From contig NC_092647.1 in assembly GCF_039555335.1 (NCBI RefSeq), forward strand, positions 17,579,993-17,643,992: a stretch of 64,000 bases of DNA. Reading direction: 5' to 3'. The position numbers and the translations under genes were made by a program. Of this stretch, positions 1 through 10,714 are shown one piece after another. Positions within the stretch are counted from its first letter, which is position 1; each line of letters opens with the position of its first letter. This stretch comes from Amphiura filiformis. Its lineage: Eukaryota; Echinodermata; Ophiuroidea; Amphilepidida; Amphiuridae. Below the pieces are notes generated by a model. That model searched no databases. It saw only the letters and a list, made by a program, of their open reading frames with translations, and had not been told where the DNA came from.

Positions 1-75
1 CTTCTGTGGGTAAATTTCAAAATGATCTGCCAAAAATTGTTTCCCTTTTCCCCGGCCCGCCCTCCCCAATTTGCA
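1..75. repeat. Partial copy of a C-rich Harbinger-like MITE, cut by window edge
   Basis: The stretch reads like the left interior of the complete element at 10906-11395: a phrase ending in ctgccaaaaattg, then C-rich runs. Only this end is in the window, so neither terminal repeats nor target duplication can be checked. Confidence 0.45.
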
Positions 76-167
76 AGTTGCATTTTTTTTTTGCGTTTTA
101 ACTGCGTATTGCTCTAGAACCTCTTTAAAAATGCGAGCAGGAACATTAGCATTTTATAACATTTGTT

Positions 168-1510
168 TACACCCCTGGCAAATTTTGTGCCTATTTTTGC
201 ATTTTTCAAAAAAAATTATAGTGCATTGGTGACAAGTAAAATATGTACAAGGTGTCCCAGAAAAAGTTACCGGGTGAATGGATTTGGACGTAAATCGAGA
301 AATATACATCAGAATCCAAACATCTAAACATCAGCGAGTAGACCATCTTAGTCTGCATCTTATACGCCAATTTTACTGGTTGTGGTTGACTGAGTGCTAC
401 GAAATGACCGATTACGTAACGCGTCAATTCACTTCATTCCAAGTTTGAAAGAATGATCACTCAACACAAATATGCGCACTGGTGGTTCTGTCAATGGGCT
501 TCATATTTTGTTCTGTGAAATTCTTTTTGTTCTTTTTAAATAATATGTTTCTTGCAAGGTTTTGTTCAAATTTGAAAACCTGCACGATATTGAAAATGAA
601 AGCTTGCATGTAAGATCATGCTCGGTACTTGCAAAATTCTTTTTTTCGTTAATGCTGATATAAATATTGCATAAAGAATTATTGCATAAAGAATTCCAGC
701 TGGCTTAAAAATTCTCACACACACATTAATGTTTTTGGAATATTTCCAAGAAATTGTAATGCAAAGTTTAAATTTTTTAACATTAATGTTGCATGGTATA
801 GAAAATCACACGTAAAGCTGTAAGTACTTGATCGTTGTCATTCTTGGCTCAAATGTTCTTTGGAAAGTTAAAATATAACATATTTTCACAACCTAAAGAA
901 TTAAAGTTAGTAAGCTTCCAATTGCAGAAATCAAAGTTTTCCCGGACAAACTGTTATTCATCTTCAGTGAAAGCATGAATAACATAAAACCGTGGAATTA
1001 GAAAATAGATAATGAGGAGTAAATTCAATGAGATACACAAACTTTAGGAAGCGGTGAGCGAGTATGAAAAAGGCGTCTGTTGATCAAAAGCTATCAAACT
1101 TCGAATGAACTACAATGATACGCGCATTATGTAAGCGTTAATTTCTTCGGAACCAGTCAACCGAATCAAATAAAATTTTCGTATTTGATGCACAATAAAA
1201 CAGGCTAAATATTTTGATTCTGATGTTGATTTCTCGACTTACGTTCAATTTTTTTCACTTGGTAATTTTTTCTGGGACACCCTGTATATTATAGGGGCAA
1301 GGACTACAACTACTGCACTGGAAATTTTATTTCATCACAGACAACAGTTGTGGGGTTACAGTCAAAAATGAGGGAAAACCAATTATCAATAAATCAATAA
1401 CTACTTGTCTTAAGTCACTGAAGTTACCAGTGTTTTATTAGTTTTTGAGAAAAATACAAACATAGTCACAAATCTATCCCCGGGAATCTATCAAGGGGTG
1501 TAGTACCTCC
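168..1510. mobile_element. TTAA-type MITE (family 1), interrupted by a TA element
   Basis: The right part (1290-1510) and the left part (168-245) match the complete copy at 8158-8518, including the interior phrase tatttttgcatttttc and the terminus ggggtgtagtacctcc followed by TTAA at 1511-1514. The outermost left terminus is degraded. A 1.04-kb TA-flanked element (248-1284) splits it. The family looks non-autonomous; nothing inside is coding. Confidence 0.65.
248..1284. mobile_element. TA-flanked TIR element (Tc1/mariner-like ends), non-coding
   Basis: Both ends carry an imperfect inverted repeat of about 80 bp, beginning c(a)aggtgtcccagaaaaa on the left and ending ttttttctgggacaccctg on the right. 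It is flanked by TA (246-247 and 1285-1286) and inserted inside the family 1 MITE; the copy at 8158-8518 supplies the empty site. Target choice and termini are Tc1/mariner-like. No transposase is readable. Confidence 0.7.
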
Positions 1511-1514
1511 TTAA

Positions 1515-1878
1515 GGTTAGCAACTATTTTGTATTGTTGTGATTTGGTAGTTCACAGCATCTTGCGAATGGTAGTGAGGTTTGACATAAATTACATTGCT
1601 CAATTCATAGCGAGCGTGTAGAAGAATCTAAATATCACAGATATACTTTTGTATATCCTGTGGTTCTTGAGTTATGTTGTACAAAGGGCTGAAACAACAA
1701 CACTTTTGTAAAACGTACATAATTCATTAGCAACAATAAATTAAGCAAGTTTTCAAAGTATATGATTTGTAGAATGCACTCTTGCAAAACATCAAAGTGT
1801 TATTTTTCAATAACATATTGATTCAGATAATGACAATCGATTTTTTGGTTGCTTCGACCAACAATACCTCGTCCACCC
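1515..1878. mobile_element. TTAA-type MITE (family 2)
   Basis: It is flanked by TTAA (1511-1514 and 1879-1882), the left TTAA being shared with the neighbouring family 1 element. It begins ggttagcaac and ends gtccaccc. A reverse-oriented copy lies at 13291-13630 and truncated pieces at about 12590-12826 and 31540-31650. No long ORF. TTAA targets with purine-start and pyrimidine-end termini fit Kolobok-like elements better than piggyBac, but no transposase is present to decide. Confidence 0.65.
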
Positions 1879-1899
1879 TTAATCTCTTGTTTCATTGCA

Positions 1900-2070
1900 A
1901 AGGTGCTCCTAAATTGGCGCCAAAAATCTGTTGCCCCCCTTTTGACTTGCCAAATATCACTTTCCCCCTTTTGACTTGCCAAAAATTGCTTGCCCACCCC
2001 TTTTGCCCTGTCAAAAATGGCTCACCACTCCCTCGTTTTTCTCGCACGGGGCGACAGATAATTACTGCCC
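1900..2070. repeat. Fragment of the C-rich Harbinger-like MITE family
   Basis: It repeats the phrase cccccttttgacttgccaaa several times and ends with ggggcgacagataattactg, matching the interior and right end of the element at 10906-11395 with considerable divergence. Open frames across it come from the lack of stops in C-rich repeats and are not genes. Confidence 0.5.
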
Positions 2071-2182
2071 AATGCCTAGTCATTTACGTTTGATCGTAAA
2101 ATAAAACTAAAATAAATAGCAACTGCTCATCAGTACCGTATGGTGTGAATTACTCTGAACCATAAATATTAACTGATACTTA

Positions 2183-2438
2183 GGGAGCGATCGTTATTTA
2201 TGGCAGGGGGGAATGGGTAAATTTAGGGGAACACAAATTTTTTTGTGGTCTTGAGGGGGAACCTGAAATTTTAGTTAAACCAGGAGGGGGGGATTGTTAA
2301 ATTTTAAATGGAGAAAATTGGGAAAACAAGGGGGAACGCGAAAATTTTGAGCGGACGCGAGGGGGGAACGCGAAATTTTTTGTCGATATTTTTGCCAAAA
2401 CACCCATTCCCCCCCTGCCGTAAATAACGATTGGTCCC
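2183..2438. mobile_element. MITE with 3-bp TTA target duplication (PIF/Harbinger-like)
   Basis: Terminal inverted repeats of about 35 bp: gggagcgatcgttatttatg on the left, and on the right a stretch whose reverse complement begins gggaccaatcgttattta. It is flanked by TTA at 2180-2182 and 2439-2441. The interior is G-rich on one strand and non-coding. A 3-bp TWA target duplication with G-rich ends is the PIF/Harbinger pattern. Confidence 0.75.
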
Positions 2439-2489
2439 TTATTAAAAGAAACACGCTATAACGATTGCAAATCACTCGCACAAACATTA

Positions 2490-2699
2490 TTACCTAGCTG
2501 GGGGGTTTACACCCCCAGCTAGGTATTGTAATCGTTCGGGTTCTTCCGCTGGAAACAAACCACTGTAATCTTCCCGTTTTCTTCCGCTGGCAACAAAGTG
2601 AAATTGCACATGTTTTTTACCTAGCTGGGGGGTTTACACCCCCAGCTAGGTATTGTAATCGTTCGGGTTCTTCCGCTGGAAACAAACCACTGTGAAACC
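2490..2699. repeat. Two direct copies of a short palindrome-headed unit
   Basis: Two nearly identical ~80-bp segments (about 2491-2571 and 2617-2697) each start with a perfect hairpin, acctagctgggg... ccccagctaggt, followed by a common tail that includes cgttcgggttcttccgctgg. The same hairpin heads the longer element at 58472-59511, so these look like solo head copies of that family, duplicated here. Confidence 0.6.
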
Positions 2700-4600
2700 C
2701 TGACTTGATGCTATGTAAGAATTATTTGACTTGTGAAGATATGGTTTGGCCTTTTTGAACCATTGTTTTTAGCTGCGGGTGTTAGCTGCGGGTAGCAGCT
2801 CTATTAATAAGTCACCATGTCTCTCCGTCTGTTAGTCCGTCCGTCCGTCCGTTAGTCCGTTAGTAACAAACGCTAAAAAATGCTGTTACGTCTACATTGT
2901 TTGTCGCATGGCTATGATACTTGGTGAGGCGGAGGGCCTATACCGGCCCCATACTGGAAAAGAGTTTCGTCCCGAAATTTGGGAAAATGAGGGGAAATTG
3001 AGGGAAGTTAAAGGGACCATTGAAAGAAAATATGATTTGGTATCAAAATAAAGCCCATAAAATATAGAATCAATATCTAAAACAATTGAAGAACTAACTA
3101 TTTTAGAAATAAAAATACAATGAAAACAACGTACTCGATTTACCCCCTTCCGACGCTACATCGCGCGTCATTTATCAAAAGTAGAAAATTGGGCGCTTTC
3201 CTGATGACGTCATTGTGGTTACGCGTTTTGTATTGCGTTGACATTTTTGCCGGGATAATTTGACAACAGCGATCGCGATCTAAATATCAGATGCAATAAT
3301 CATGGCAATACAACCACTTATAATTATTTAAAGGTCAAGTAAAAACAAAATTCCAGTTGATTGTCCACATGTTATCAAAAAGAGGAAGTGGAGGGCCTTT
3401 TTATTTATCATTTATTAGTTATTTTTTACAATGCAAATGGATCATTTAGGCCTATGTATTATTCCCGGACATTATTAGTAGTTGTGTAATTTGTAGAGGA
3501 GGATGATAGGATCGAGGCTCTTGTTATTTGATGGTTCTCTGAGAGGATGATTAAAACAAAGCCTCTAAATTGAAATGCTTATTGGACAGAAGCAAATCTA
3601 AACTATTGACAATATTATTAACTTTTGAAACATTTAAAAAAGAAGTTTTCCTTATAATAAAGAAAATAGCATTAAACATTTCAGACTCCCTCAGTGGCAA
3701 TGCCATGCGAAAGGAAGCGGGTGGGGACGATCAATTGGGTTTTTTTTATCATCATCATGCATGCAGCTTCTTATTATTTTACTTATTCATAAATTCAACC
3801 CCCGGTCAACATGACCAAGGTATGATTCCGATGACTTTATGTAGGCCCTACATGGCATATATAAAACCATAAAACTAATTATGAGTATATGCCTATAGGC
3901 CTATGATTTGTCGCAACACATAAACTGCAGATGATGTGCCGGCGCGAGCACCTCCCATGGGTATTATTATTATAGGCCTATGTATTTTTTCCGTAGGACC
4001 TACCTTAAAAAATATTCAAGAGATGATTATTTTTTCCAAAACCCGACAATTGGTATAAAAAAAGCTTTTTCTTCCATAAGTTAACTTTCAAAAGTGCTTA
4101 TTTTCATACCCCAAACAATGCAAAGTAGGCCTAGGCCCTTTTATTTTGCAAATTTAGGCCTACAATGTGTTATACGGGAGACTTGCCAATATTATCTGAG
4201 CCGTTGGCACTGGGGCAGTAGCTGAACAGCAGATGAAGAAGTTGGTTCAGAAGAACATATGACATGCAAGCTGTTCTTGAAATAAATTACGAGGAGCGCC
4301 TATAAACAAACATAGGCCTTCAAAAAGCCTATATGCTACAAACATCAAATGGGAAATATAAAGGCATACACTTATTTTAATCCATGGATGGTTAGGACCG
4401 GGGTAGGCCTAGGCTATGCGAAATTGATGTCAGTCATTTCTAAAATTGAAGAGAATTAAGGGAAATTGGGATTTTTTTTGAAGAGAATGTTGATGCAGCG
4501 CCTGACCGGGTCGCTCTTCCGTCAACCGCTCCGTGATTTTTTACTGATTTATAACTGTGCAATTGTATTTGTGATGAAATGACTTTTACTTATGTGAGGG
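2700..4600. other. Unassigned non-coding stretch
   Basis: I recognise no gene. It holds a short CCGT-type simple repeat (about 2822-2868) and, from about 3440, repeated TAGGCCTA palindromes. The one open frame of about 100 codons (3570-3872, +) has no recognisable domain and no matching splice signals. Confidence 0.5.
3440..4415. repeat. Cluster of TAGGCCTA/ATAGGCCTAT palindromes
   Basis: About ten occurrences of AGGCCTA or its extended palindrome lie within 1 kb (for example near 3448, 3893, 3974, 4130, 4155, 4312 and 4404). They are dispersed, not in a strict tandem array. This is a word-frequency signature of the genome more than a defined element. Confidence 0.5.
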
Positions 4601-4612
4601 ATCTATACCAGG

Positions 4613-5902
4613 ATGAATATGATGCATCAATTTGTGAGTTTTATGTCCGGATTCTGTGCAATTTCTATGATATTTATGCAAACTCTTGCCGTTGAATGGG
4701 TATGTACTGTACATTATACATATCCCGTATTTACCTCCATTGGATTTTTGATCGATACTACCAGTATAATCACTATGGATGATCATCTGTTCAACACCAA
4801 AACAAATCTGTTAAACATCAATACCAATATTGATCGTGTTTGTTATACATCGGACTTTCTTCATTCATTAGATTTGAAACCACCAGGTTTAGACACTAGT
4901 GCAATAGACTGTGGTATTTCTGTGGAATTATGTAGGCATTTGGAATCCATGAACTTACTCCAACATGCCTGTCCTTTCCACTCATCTGTACACCCCACAA
5001 AAAGAAAACGATGGAGAAAAAGAGGAAGGAGAGGTGTGCGCAAACCAAAAACTTTGAACTCTCATCGAATTCCCGTAATTGTGAATAACAGAACTGAAAT
5101 TCATAAACCCGGTCAGGTATCTGCTGATCCCAACAATTTGCGTCAATTGAATAGACATGATAATAGAAAATTGAATATTAGACAGTGGAATGCCAGATCT
5201 GTTGGAAATAAAACTATTGCTATTGCTGACAACATCATTGAAAATGATGTAGATATCTTTGTCATTACTGAAACCTGGCGTGCAGAAGATGACCCTGTAG
5301 TTATTGGAGAAATGTTACCGCCTGGTTATTCTTTTATGAACTTTCCACGCAAAGGTGATAAACATGGTGGTATTGGGGTTATCCACAAAACACAAATCAG
5401 TCTCTTGAACAACACATCTGATGAAACAACATATTTTGAACATGCAATCATCGTTGTAAAAAACACTGGTCTTAGAATTATTATCATATATCGTCCTCCG
5501 CCCTCAAAAGTAAATGGCTTCAAAACCAGCCAATATTTAGAGGAATTTGAATGTTTCCTTGATGATGTGTGTCTTGTTCCTGCCAAAACTGTATTTCTGG
5601 GAGATTTCAACATCCATGTAGATCAGCCTACTAAACCGGAAGTCATCAGATTCTGTGATACCCTATCAGCACATGGATTACACCAGTATGTTCAAGAACC
5701 CACGCACATTAGTGGACATATTTTAGATTTAGTCATATCGCGCATTGAGGACAGATTGGTTTCTAATTGCTGTGTATTACCATCGTTAGGTTCCGATCAT
5801 AAGATCGTTGATTGTGTCTTTGACTATGCTAAACCCATTCCTCAAAAATTGAAATCTACTGTAAGGAACTTTAAGAAAATGGACAAAATGTGTATTTTCT
5901 AG
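4613..5902 (+). pseudogene. AP-type endonuclease (EEP) domain of the non-LTR element
   Basis: 429 codons remain open. The N-terminal ~185 residues are unassigned, with a basic patch (KRKRWRKRGRRG) near residue 130. From about residue 188 the exonuclease-endonuclease-phosphatase fold is readable: QWNARS, ITETWR (about 218), IIYRPPPS, FLGDFNIHVD (about 328), LDLVIS and GSDHKIVD (about 393). All metal and phosphate motifs are present, so this domain was intact until recently. The frame ends at 5902, and the connection to the RT continues in another frame from about 5890-5955. The ATG at 4613 is simply the first in frame. Confidence 0.8.
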
Positions 5903-5954
5903 TGACCTAACTTTAGCAGTTGGTGGTATTGACTTTCGAGGTACTGTTGATGAG

Positions 5955-8059
5955 ATGCTTGAGCAGCTTGAATCGTCGATTACTTGTGTTCTTGATGCTC
6001 ATGCACCTCCTCAGACACGTTCTCGAAGCTTGAGACCACGCTTTCCTTGGTACAATGAGGAAATTAATGATGCAAGGTGTAAGCGTCGTAAACTAGAACG
6101 TAAATGGCGCAAAAATAAAACCAATGATAATCATGTTGCTTATGTCGACCAGTGCAATATTGTTAACAAACTCATTCAAACTGCGAAAGAGGTATATTAC
6201 AATGATGAACTTGAATTTTCTGACTGTAAGAATATGTTTGGTATAATGAACAAACTGTTGAACAAAAATGTCAAATCTTTACCCAGTTGTGATTCAATGT
6301 CTGAACTGAGCAACTCCTTTGCTCAGTTTTTCATCAACAAGGTTGCTAAGATAAGACAAGAACTTGTCTCGGTTTCTGATAGAAATCATGATAATTGTGT
6401 TATTGACTCCAATGTAGTTATTGATGTTGAACAATTTGATACTTTCAAACCTGTGAGTGCAGAAGACATTGAAAAGACAGTTCTTGCTTCTTCTAATAAG
6501 TCATGTGTGTTAGACACACTACCGATGTGGTTGTGTAAAGATAATATCAAGATTATGTGTCAAGCTCTGGAGGTAGTTGTTAACAAATCTTTTGTAGAGG
6601 TGAATTCCTTCTAAGCTTCGCGAAGCAGTGGTATGCCCTGTTTTAAAGAAGTCCACCCTTGACAAAAATGTCTTGAACAATTATCGCCCTGTTTCCAACA
6701 TAAGGTACTACTCAAAAATCATGGAGAAGATTGACTCAGTTCAATTACAGGATCACCTTCACTCACATGGTCTTCAGGAGGAGTTCCAATCGGCGTATAG
6801 GGCGCAGCATAGCACGGAAACAGCATTGCTCCGTGTAAAAAGTGACATCATGACGGATATGGATCGTGGCAATGCGGTGTTTGTGGTGCTACTGGATCTT
6901 TCAGCAGCCTTCGACACGGTGGATCACCAAATCCTGCTCGATCGTTTATCAACCACTTTTAACATAACTGGTATGGCGCTGAGGTGGATTAAATCTTACC
7001 TCCAGGGGCGTAGTTTTCGTGTTTCCATCGGTGGTGATCTCTCCGTGTCGGAGGAGGCTGAGGAATCCGGTGATGCTGCATGCACAGCATCGGGCAAGTA
7101 TACTCTGGAATTTGGAGTACCTCAAGGATCGGTTCTCGGACCGCTGTTTTTGTGTTATATACCAACTATATTGGCGCAATCATTCGTCAGCATGGCATTG
7201 CCTATCACATTTATGCTGATGACATTCAGCTTTATCTGGCATTTGATCCAAAAACTGATGGAGCTGTCGAATTAGCATTAGCCAAATTGTCGACATGTAT
7301 TAAGGACATTTATGAGTGGATGACAATAAATATGCTCAAGCTCAACAATTCTAAGACTGAGTTTTTTGTTGCGGCATCCTCACATAACTTGAAAAAGCTG
7401 CAAGATGTCTCTCTCAAAATTGATGATATAAATATCACCCCATCTTCTACAATCAAAAATTTGGGTGTAGTATTTGACCAAACTATGTCTATGAAGGACC
7501 ATGTGAAATCTGTTGTTAAAACAGTTAACTTTCATTTGAGGAACATCTATAGAATCAGGAGATATATCACGGTTGAAAGCTGCCACCACCTGGTTCGTTC
7601 GCTTATCCTATCCCGCCTGGATTATGCGAACTCGCTGTTGTTTGGAATTTCAGCTAAGGACAGAAAAAAGCTGCAAGTACTGCAAAACAGGGCAGCTCGA
7701 GTCATTTTAGATGCAATAGACTTCAGTCCTCAGCACCCCTGCGGAGAGAATTACATTGGTTGCCTGTTAATGAGAGGGTTATCTTCAAAGTGCTGCTTTT
7801 GACCTTCAAAGGTATCAACAATCTCACACCTGGTTACCTGTCCTCATTACTCATTCAGTACAAACCAAGCAGGGAAAATTTGCGCTCCAGTAGTAATTTT
7901 CAACTTCAAGTTTCTCGTACTCGACTGTCAATAGGGGATCACGCCTTCAATGTTGCTTCCCCACGCCTTTGGAACTTGCTCCCCCTCCATATCCGCCTTT
8001 CACCCTCAGTCAATATTTTCAAGAAATTGTTAAAAACTCACCTTTTTCCATCTCAATAA
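5955..8059 (+). pseudogene. Reverse transcriptase domain, frameshifted
   Basis: Four overlapping frames (5955-6614, 6628-7275, 7080-7802, 7760-8059) together give one RT: linker, NYRPVSNIRYYSKIMEK, the motif A region LLDLSAAFDTVDH, FGVPQGSVLGPLF (motif B), then, after a frame change, YADDIQLY (motif C with the catalytic DD preserved). The thumb (LILSRLDYANSLL) is followed by a C-terminal segment NVASPRLWNLLPLHIR that is typical of these elements. Catalytic residues survive, but shifts near 6615, 7190 and 7780 prevent a full product. Confidence 0.85.
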
Positions 8060-8157
8060 TGTTTTGTTCCTTATATGCATCCTTGGTATTTGCCTACATT
8101 TATTTTATCATTATATTTGCTTTGGGGTTTTTTAAAATTGTATTTTAATCATGTTAA

Positions 8158-8518
8158 GGGGGTACTACACCCCTCGATAAATTTGTGTCTATTTTTGCAT
8201 TTTTCTCAAAAACTAGTTACACAGTGGTAACAAAAGTTACGTATATTATAGGGGCAAGGAATCCAATTACTACACTGGAATTTCAGTGACCCAAGACAAG
8301 CGGTTTGTTATTTATGATAAGAAATAAGGTACCGCTAGGATGTACCTCATTTCCTATCATATATACTGAACCACTTTGTCTTGAGTCACTGAAATTTCAG
8401 TGCAGTAATTGGATTCCTTGCCCCAATAATATACATAACCTTTGTTACCAGTGCGTTATTATTTTTTGAGAAAAATGCAAAAATATTCAAAAATTTCCCA
8501 CAGGGGTGTAGTACCCCC
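8158..8518. mobile_element. Complete TTAA-type MITE (family 1)
   Basis: Flanked by TTAA at 8154-8157 and 8519-8522. Termini are perfect inverted repeats starting gggggtactacacccct; the inverted similarity continues through much of the arms, so it is a near foldback of 361 bp. It sits in the 3' tail of the + strand non-LTR element and is therefore younger than that insertion. A split copy is at 168-1510. No coding capacity. Confidence 0.85.
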
Positions 8519-8699
8519 TTAATATGGTCTATTGATGATTTATCGTGTTGCTTTTTAATAATTATTGTTGTACATGTAAGTGATATTTATTTTTGCTGTA
8601 TAATTCTATATTATTGTGTTTTTAACCATGTTATTTGCTATTGTACAGCGCTGTGGTAATTGTTGATATAGCGCTCAATAAATGATGTGATATATAAGG

Positions 8700-9013
8700 A
8701 AATAGAAATTTTTTGTTCTTTTTTTTGCGAAATTTTTTTTTTGAAATTGTTTTTTCCGAAATTATTTTTTATTTGAAGAGAATGAAGGAAATAGAAATCG
8801 AATTTTTTTTTTTTCCAAAAATTTTTTTTTTGAAATTTTTTTTCCGAAATTTTTTTTTTTGAAATTTTTTTTGAACATTTTTTTTTGAAAATTTTTTTCC
8901 GAAATTTTTTTTCAAATTTTTTTTTTAACGAAATTTTTTTTCAAATTTTTTTTTCCGAAATTTTTTTTCCGAATTTTTTTTTTTCCCGAATTTTTTTTTT
9001 CCCGAATTTTTTT
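8700..9013. repeat. T-rich low-complexity tract
   Basis: Repeats of the type gaaattttttttt with variable T runs make up about 300 bp directly behind the retrotransposon tail. It looks like an expanded A/T simple repeat. Sequence accuracy is likely to be low here. Confidence 0.8.
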
Positions 9014-9015
9014 TA

Positions 9016-9655
9016 TCAAACTCAGTGACAATAAACTTGATGAGAAGAGTAACATTTTGGAATATTTTGCATGGATCAGGTCAAAGGTCAGCTGGGGTCA
9101 AATCTTCGAATTTCAATATCTGGACATCTGTAAGGGTACGGGGCTCAATCTCGGCGACAACCTCATGACCAGGGGAACATGTTGGAACATTTTGCAGGGG
9201 GCAGGTCAAAGGTCAGCTGGGGACAAATCTTCGAATTTCAATATCTGGACATCTGTAAGGGGTACGGGGCTCAATCTCGGTGACAACCTCATGACCTGTG
9301 GAACATATTGGAACATTTTGCACGGGTCAGCTCAAAAGACATCATTCTGGGGCCAAATCTTAGAATTGCGTTATCTGGACATCTGTAAGAGGTACAGGGC
9401 TCAAACTCGGTGACAACTCATGACCAGGGGTGAATTATGGAACATCTTGCAGGGGTCTGGTCAAAGGTCATCTGGGTCAAATCTTAGAATTTCATTTTCT
9501 GGACATCTGTGAGGAGTACCGGACTCAAAACTCGGTGACAACAAGCCTCATGACAGGGGAACATTTTTGGAACATTTTGCAGGGGTCAGATACCTCCACA
9601 ACACCAACATGCCCCAGCTAGGTTTGTGGTCTATGACCACCATTTGCCTCTAGTT
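9016..9655. repeat. Tandem array of ~125-bp units carrying DR1-like motifs
   Basis: About 4.3 units start with tggaacattttgcagggg (near 9057, 9183, 9309, 9438 and 9568). Perfect AGGTCAAAGGTCA occurs at 9078-9090 and 9203-9215, with a one-mismatch form at 9458-9470. The array ends with ccagctaggtttgtggtc, the same end as the element at 58472-59511, so this is a 5'-truncated copy of that family. Open frames crossing the array follow from the repeat and are not protein genes. Confidence 0.8.
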
Positions 9656-9721
9656 TGTTTTATAATTTATGAATAGCGTATAAATGTCTAAATGGTTCTG
9701 CAAACACACTCTCGTCATTAA

Positions 9722-10183
9722 AGCCATATTATAACATTTGCTATTGAGGACGCCCTCACTGATTTTTTAAAATTCATTTTTTTACACGATTATATTGTAC
9801 TTTATTAAACCAATATACCCTGCAAAAATCAAGACTCTAGGTGCTGTAGTTTTGTGAAAATCCGAAATTTTGAATAAAGAGCCGGAACCGGCGTCTTATT
9901 ATTACGATGGAATTATTAGTCGAACGCATACACCATGTTCATAACACACAGTCATGACAGTACGTTACACGGACGGTGATCTACACAACAAAGGGTCGTA
10001 CCACAACATGACCGAAGGAGTGGTACGTATTGGCGACATACGCGCTGGTAGTAAATTCCAATTTTCTTTGCTTTGCCGTAGTTGTTCGGCTCAAAAATAA
10101 AGGGGATATATCTGACAGTAAAACTAACATTTTATGTCAAAGAAATGGTAATCTATTTTGTATGATAATGTTATAATATTGCT
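9722..10183. mobile_element. TTAA-flanked MITE (family 3)
   Basis: TTAA at 9718-9721 and 10184-10187 flank a 462-bp element whose short inverted ends are agccatattataac and gttataatattgct. A second, reverse-oriented copy with its own TTAA flanks lies at 20311-20752 in an SLC22 intron. The central part is unique, and no ORF is conserved between the two copies. Confidence 0.75.
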
Positions 10184-10224
10184 TTAATACCTGTCGAGGA
10201 AATTGTGTACACTTGAACGTTTTC

Positions 10225-10385
10225 CTATAAGTTTAGGGCATAAATTTCGAAATGGTGCCCATGCTTCGTTGACTATCTATGCCAAATATTGCCGCCTTGC
10301 CAAAACGCTTGCTCTCCCCTTTTGGCTTGCCCAAAATCTTTGACCACCACTGACCCCGGGGTACACATATTATGCACCAATCGTA
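10225..10385. repeat. Fragment of the C-rich Harbinger-like MITE family
   Basis: It contains gggcataaatttcgaaatgg, cttgctctccccttttggctt and ccccggggtacacatattat, each with a counterpart in the element at 10906-11395. The left terminus is missing and divergence is high. Confidence 0.5.
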
Positions 10386-10714
10386 ACGTTTCGGGTCCAC
10401 AAATGATGGGAACTTATATTTTATTTGGCCTAGTGCAACATTAATAGGATTGCACACCGTCCTGGGTGTAGCCCGAACGTATTCCCCCAGCTGTCATAGT
10501 TTTTTTTTCTGACCCAAGCCACCTTGTTGCTGTATGCTGTCCCCGTTTATTAATTTGATTACATAAATAAGGTCATAATTTTACAATGAAAATAATATTT
10601 TTTCACTGTACATGGTTCATGCAGCGTTTCGTTCTAAATGCCGATATGTGTTTACTTACGCTATTTGTTTTTTGAATAAAAAGCGAGTGACTATACAGCT
10701 GCTTTCTGAGGTTA

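Larger units (their letters stand above)
4613..8695 (+). mobile_element. Decayed non-LTR retrotransposon (L2/CR1 group), + strand
   Basis: One element reads endonuclease, reverse transcriptase, then a 3' tail that ends near gctcaataaatgatgtg at about 8695. The coding part passes through frames 2, 3, 1, 3 and 2, so at least four frameshifts have accumulated and the copy is dead. A TTAA-type MITE (8158-8518) lies in the 3' untranslated tail. The RT wording (HSTETALL, LLDLSAAFDTVDH, GVPQGSVLGPLF, YADDIQLY) is typical of the L2/Crack/Daphne side of the CR1 group; the exact clade needs a tree. Confidence 0.85.

Noticed and set aside
3570-3872. 100-codon + strand frame as the missing SLC22 first exon
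   Set aside because: It lacks the TM1 pattern, the Cys-rich extracellular loop and a donor in the required phase.
9057-9621. Open frames in the 9-kb tandem array
   Set aside because: They follow the repeat unit, change frame between units, and the same repeat elsewhere (58.8-59.4 kb) gives different frames.
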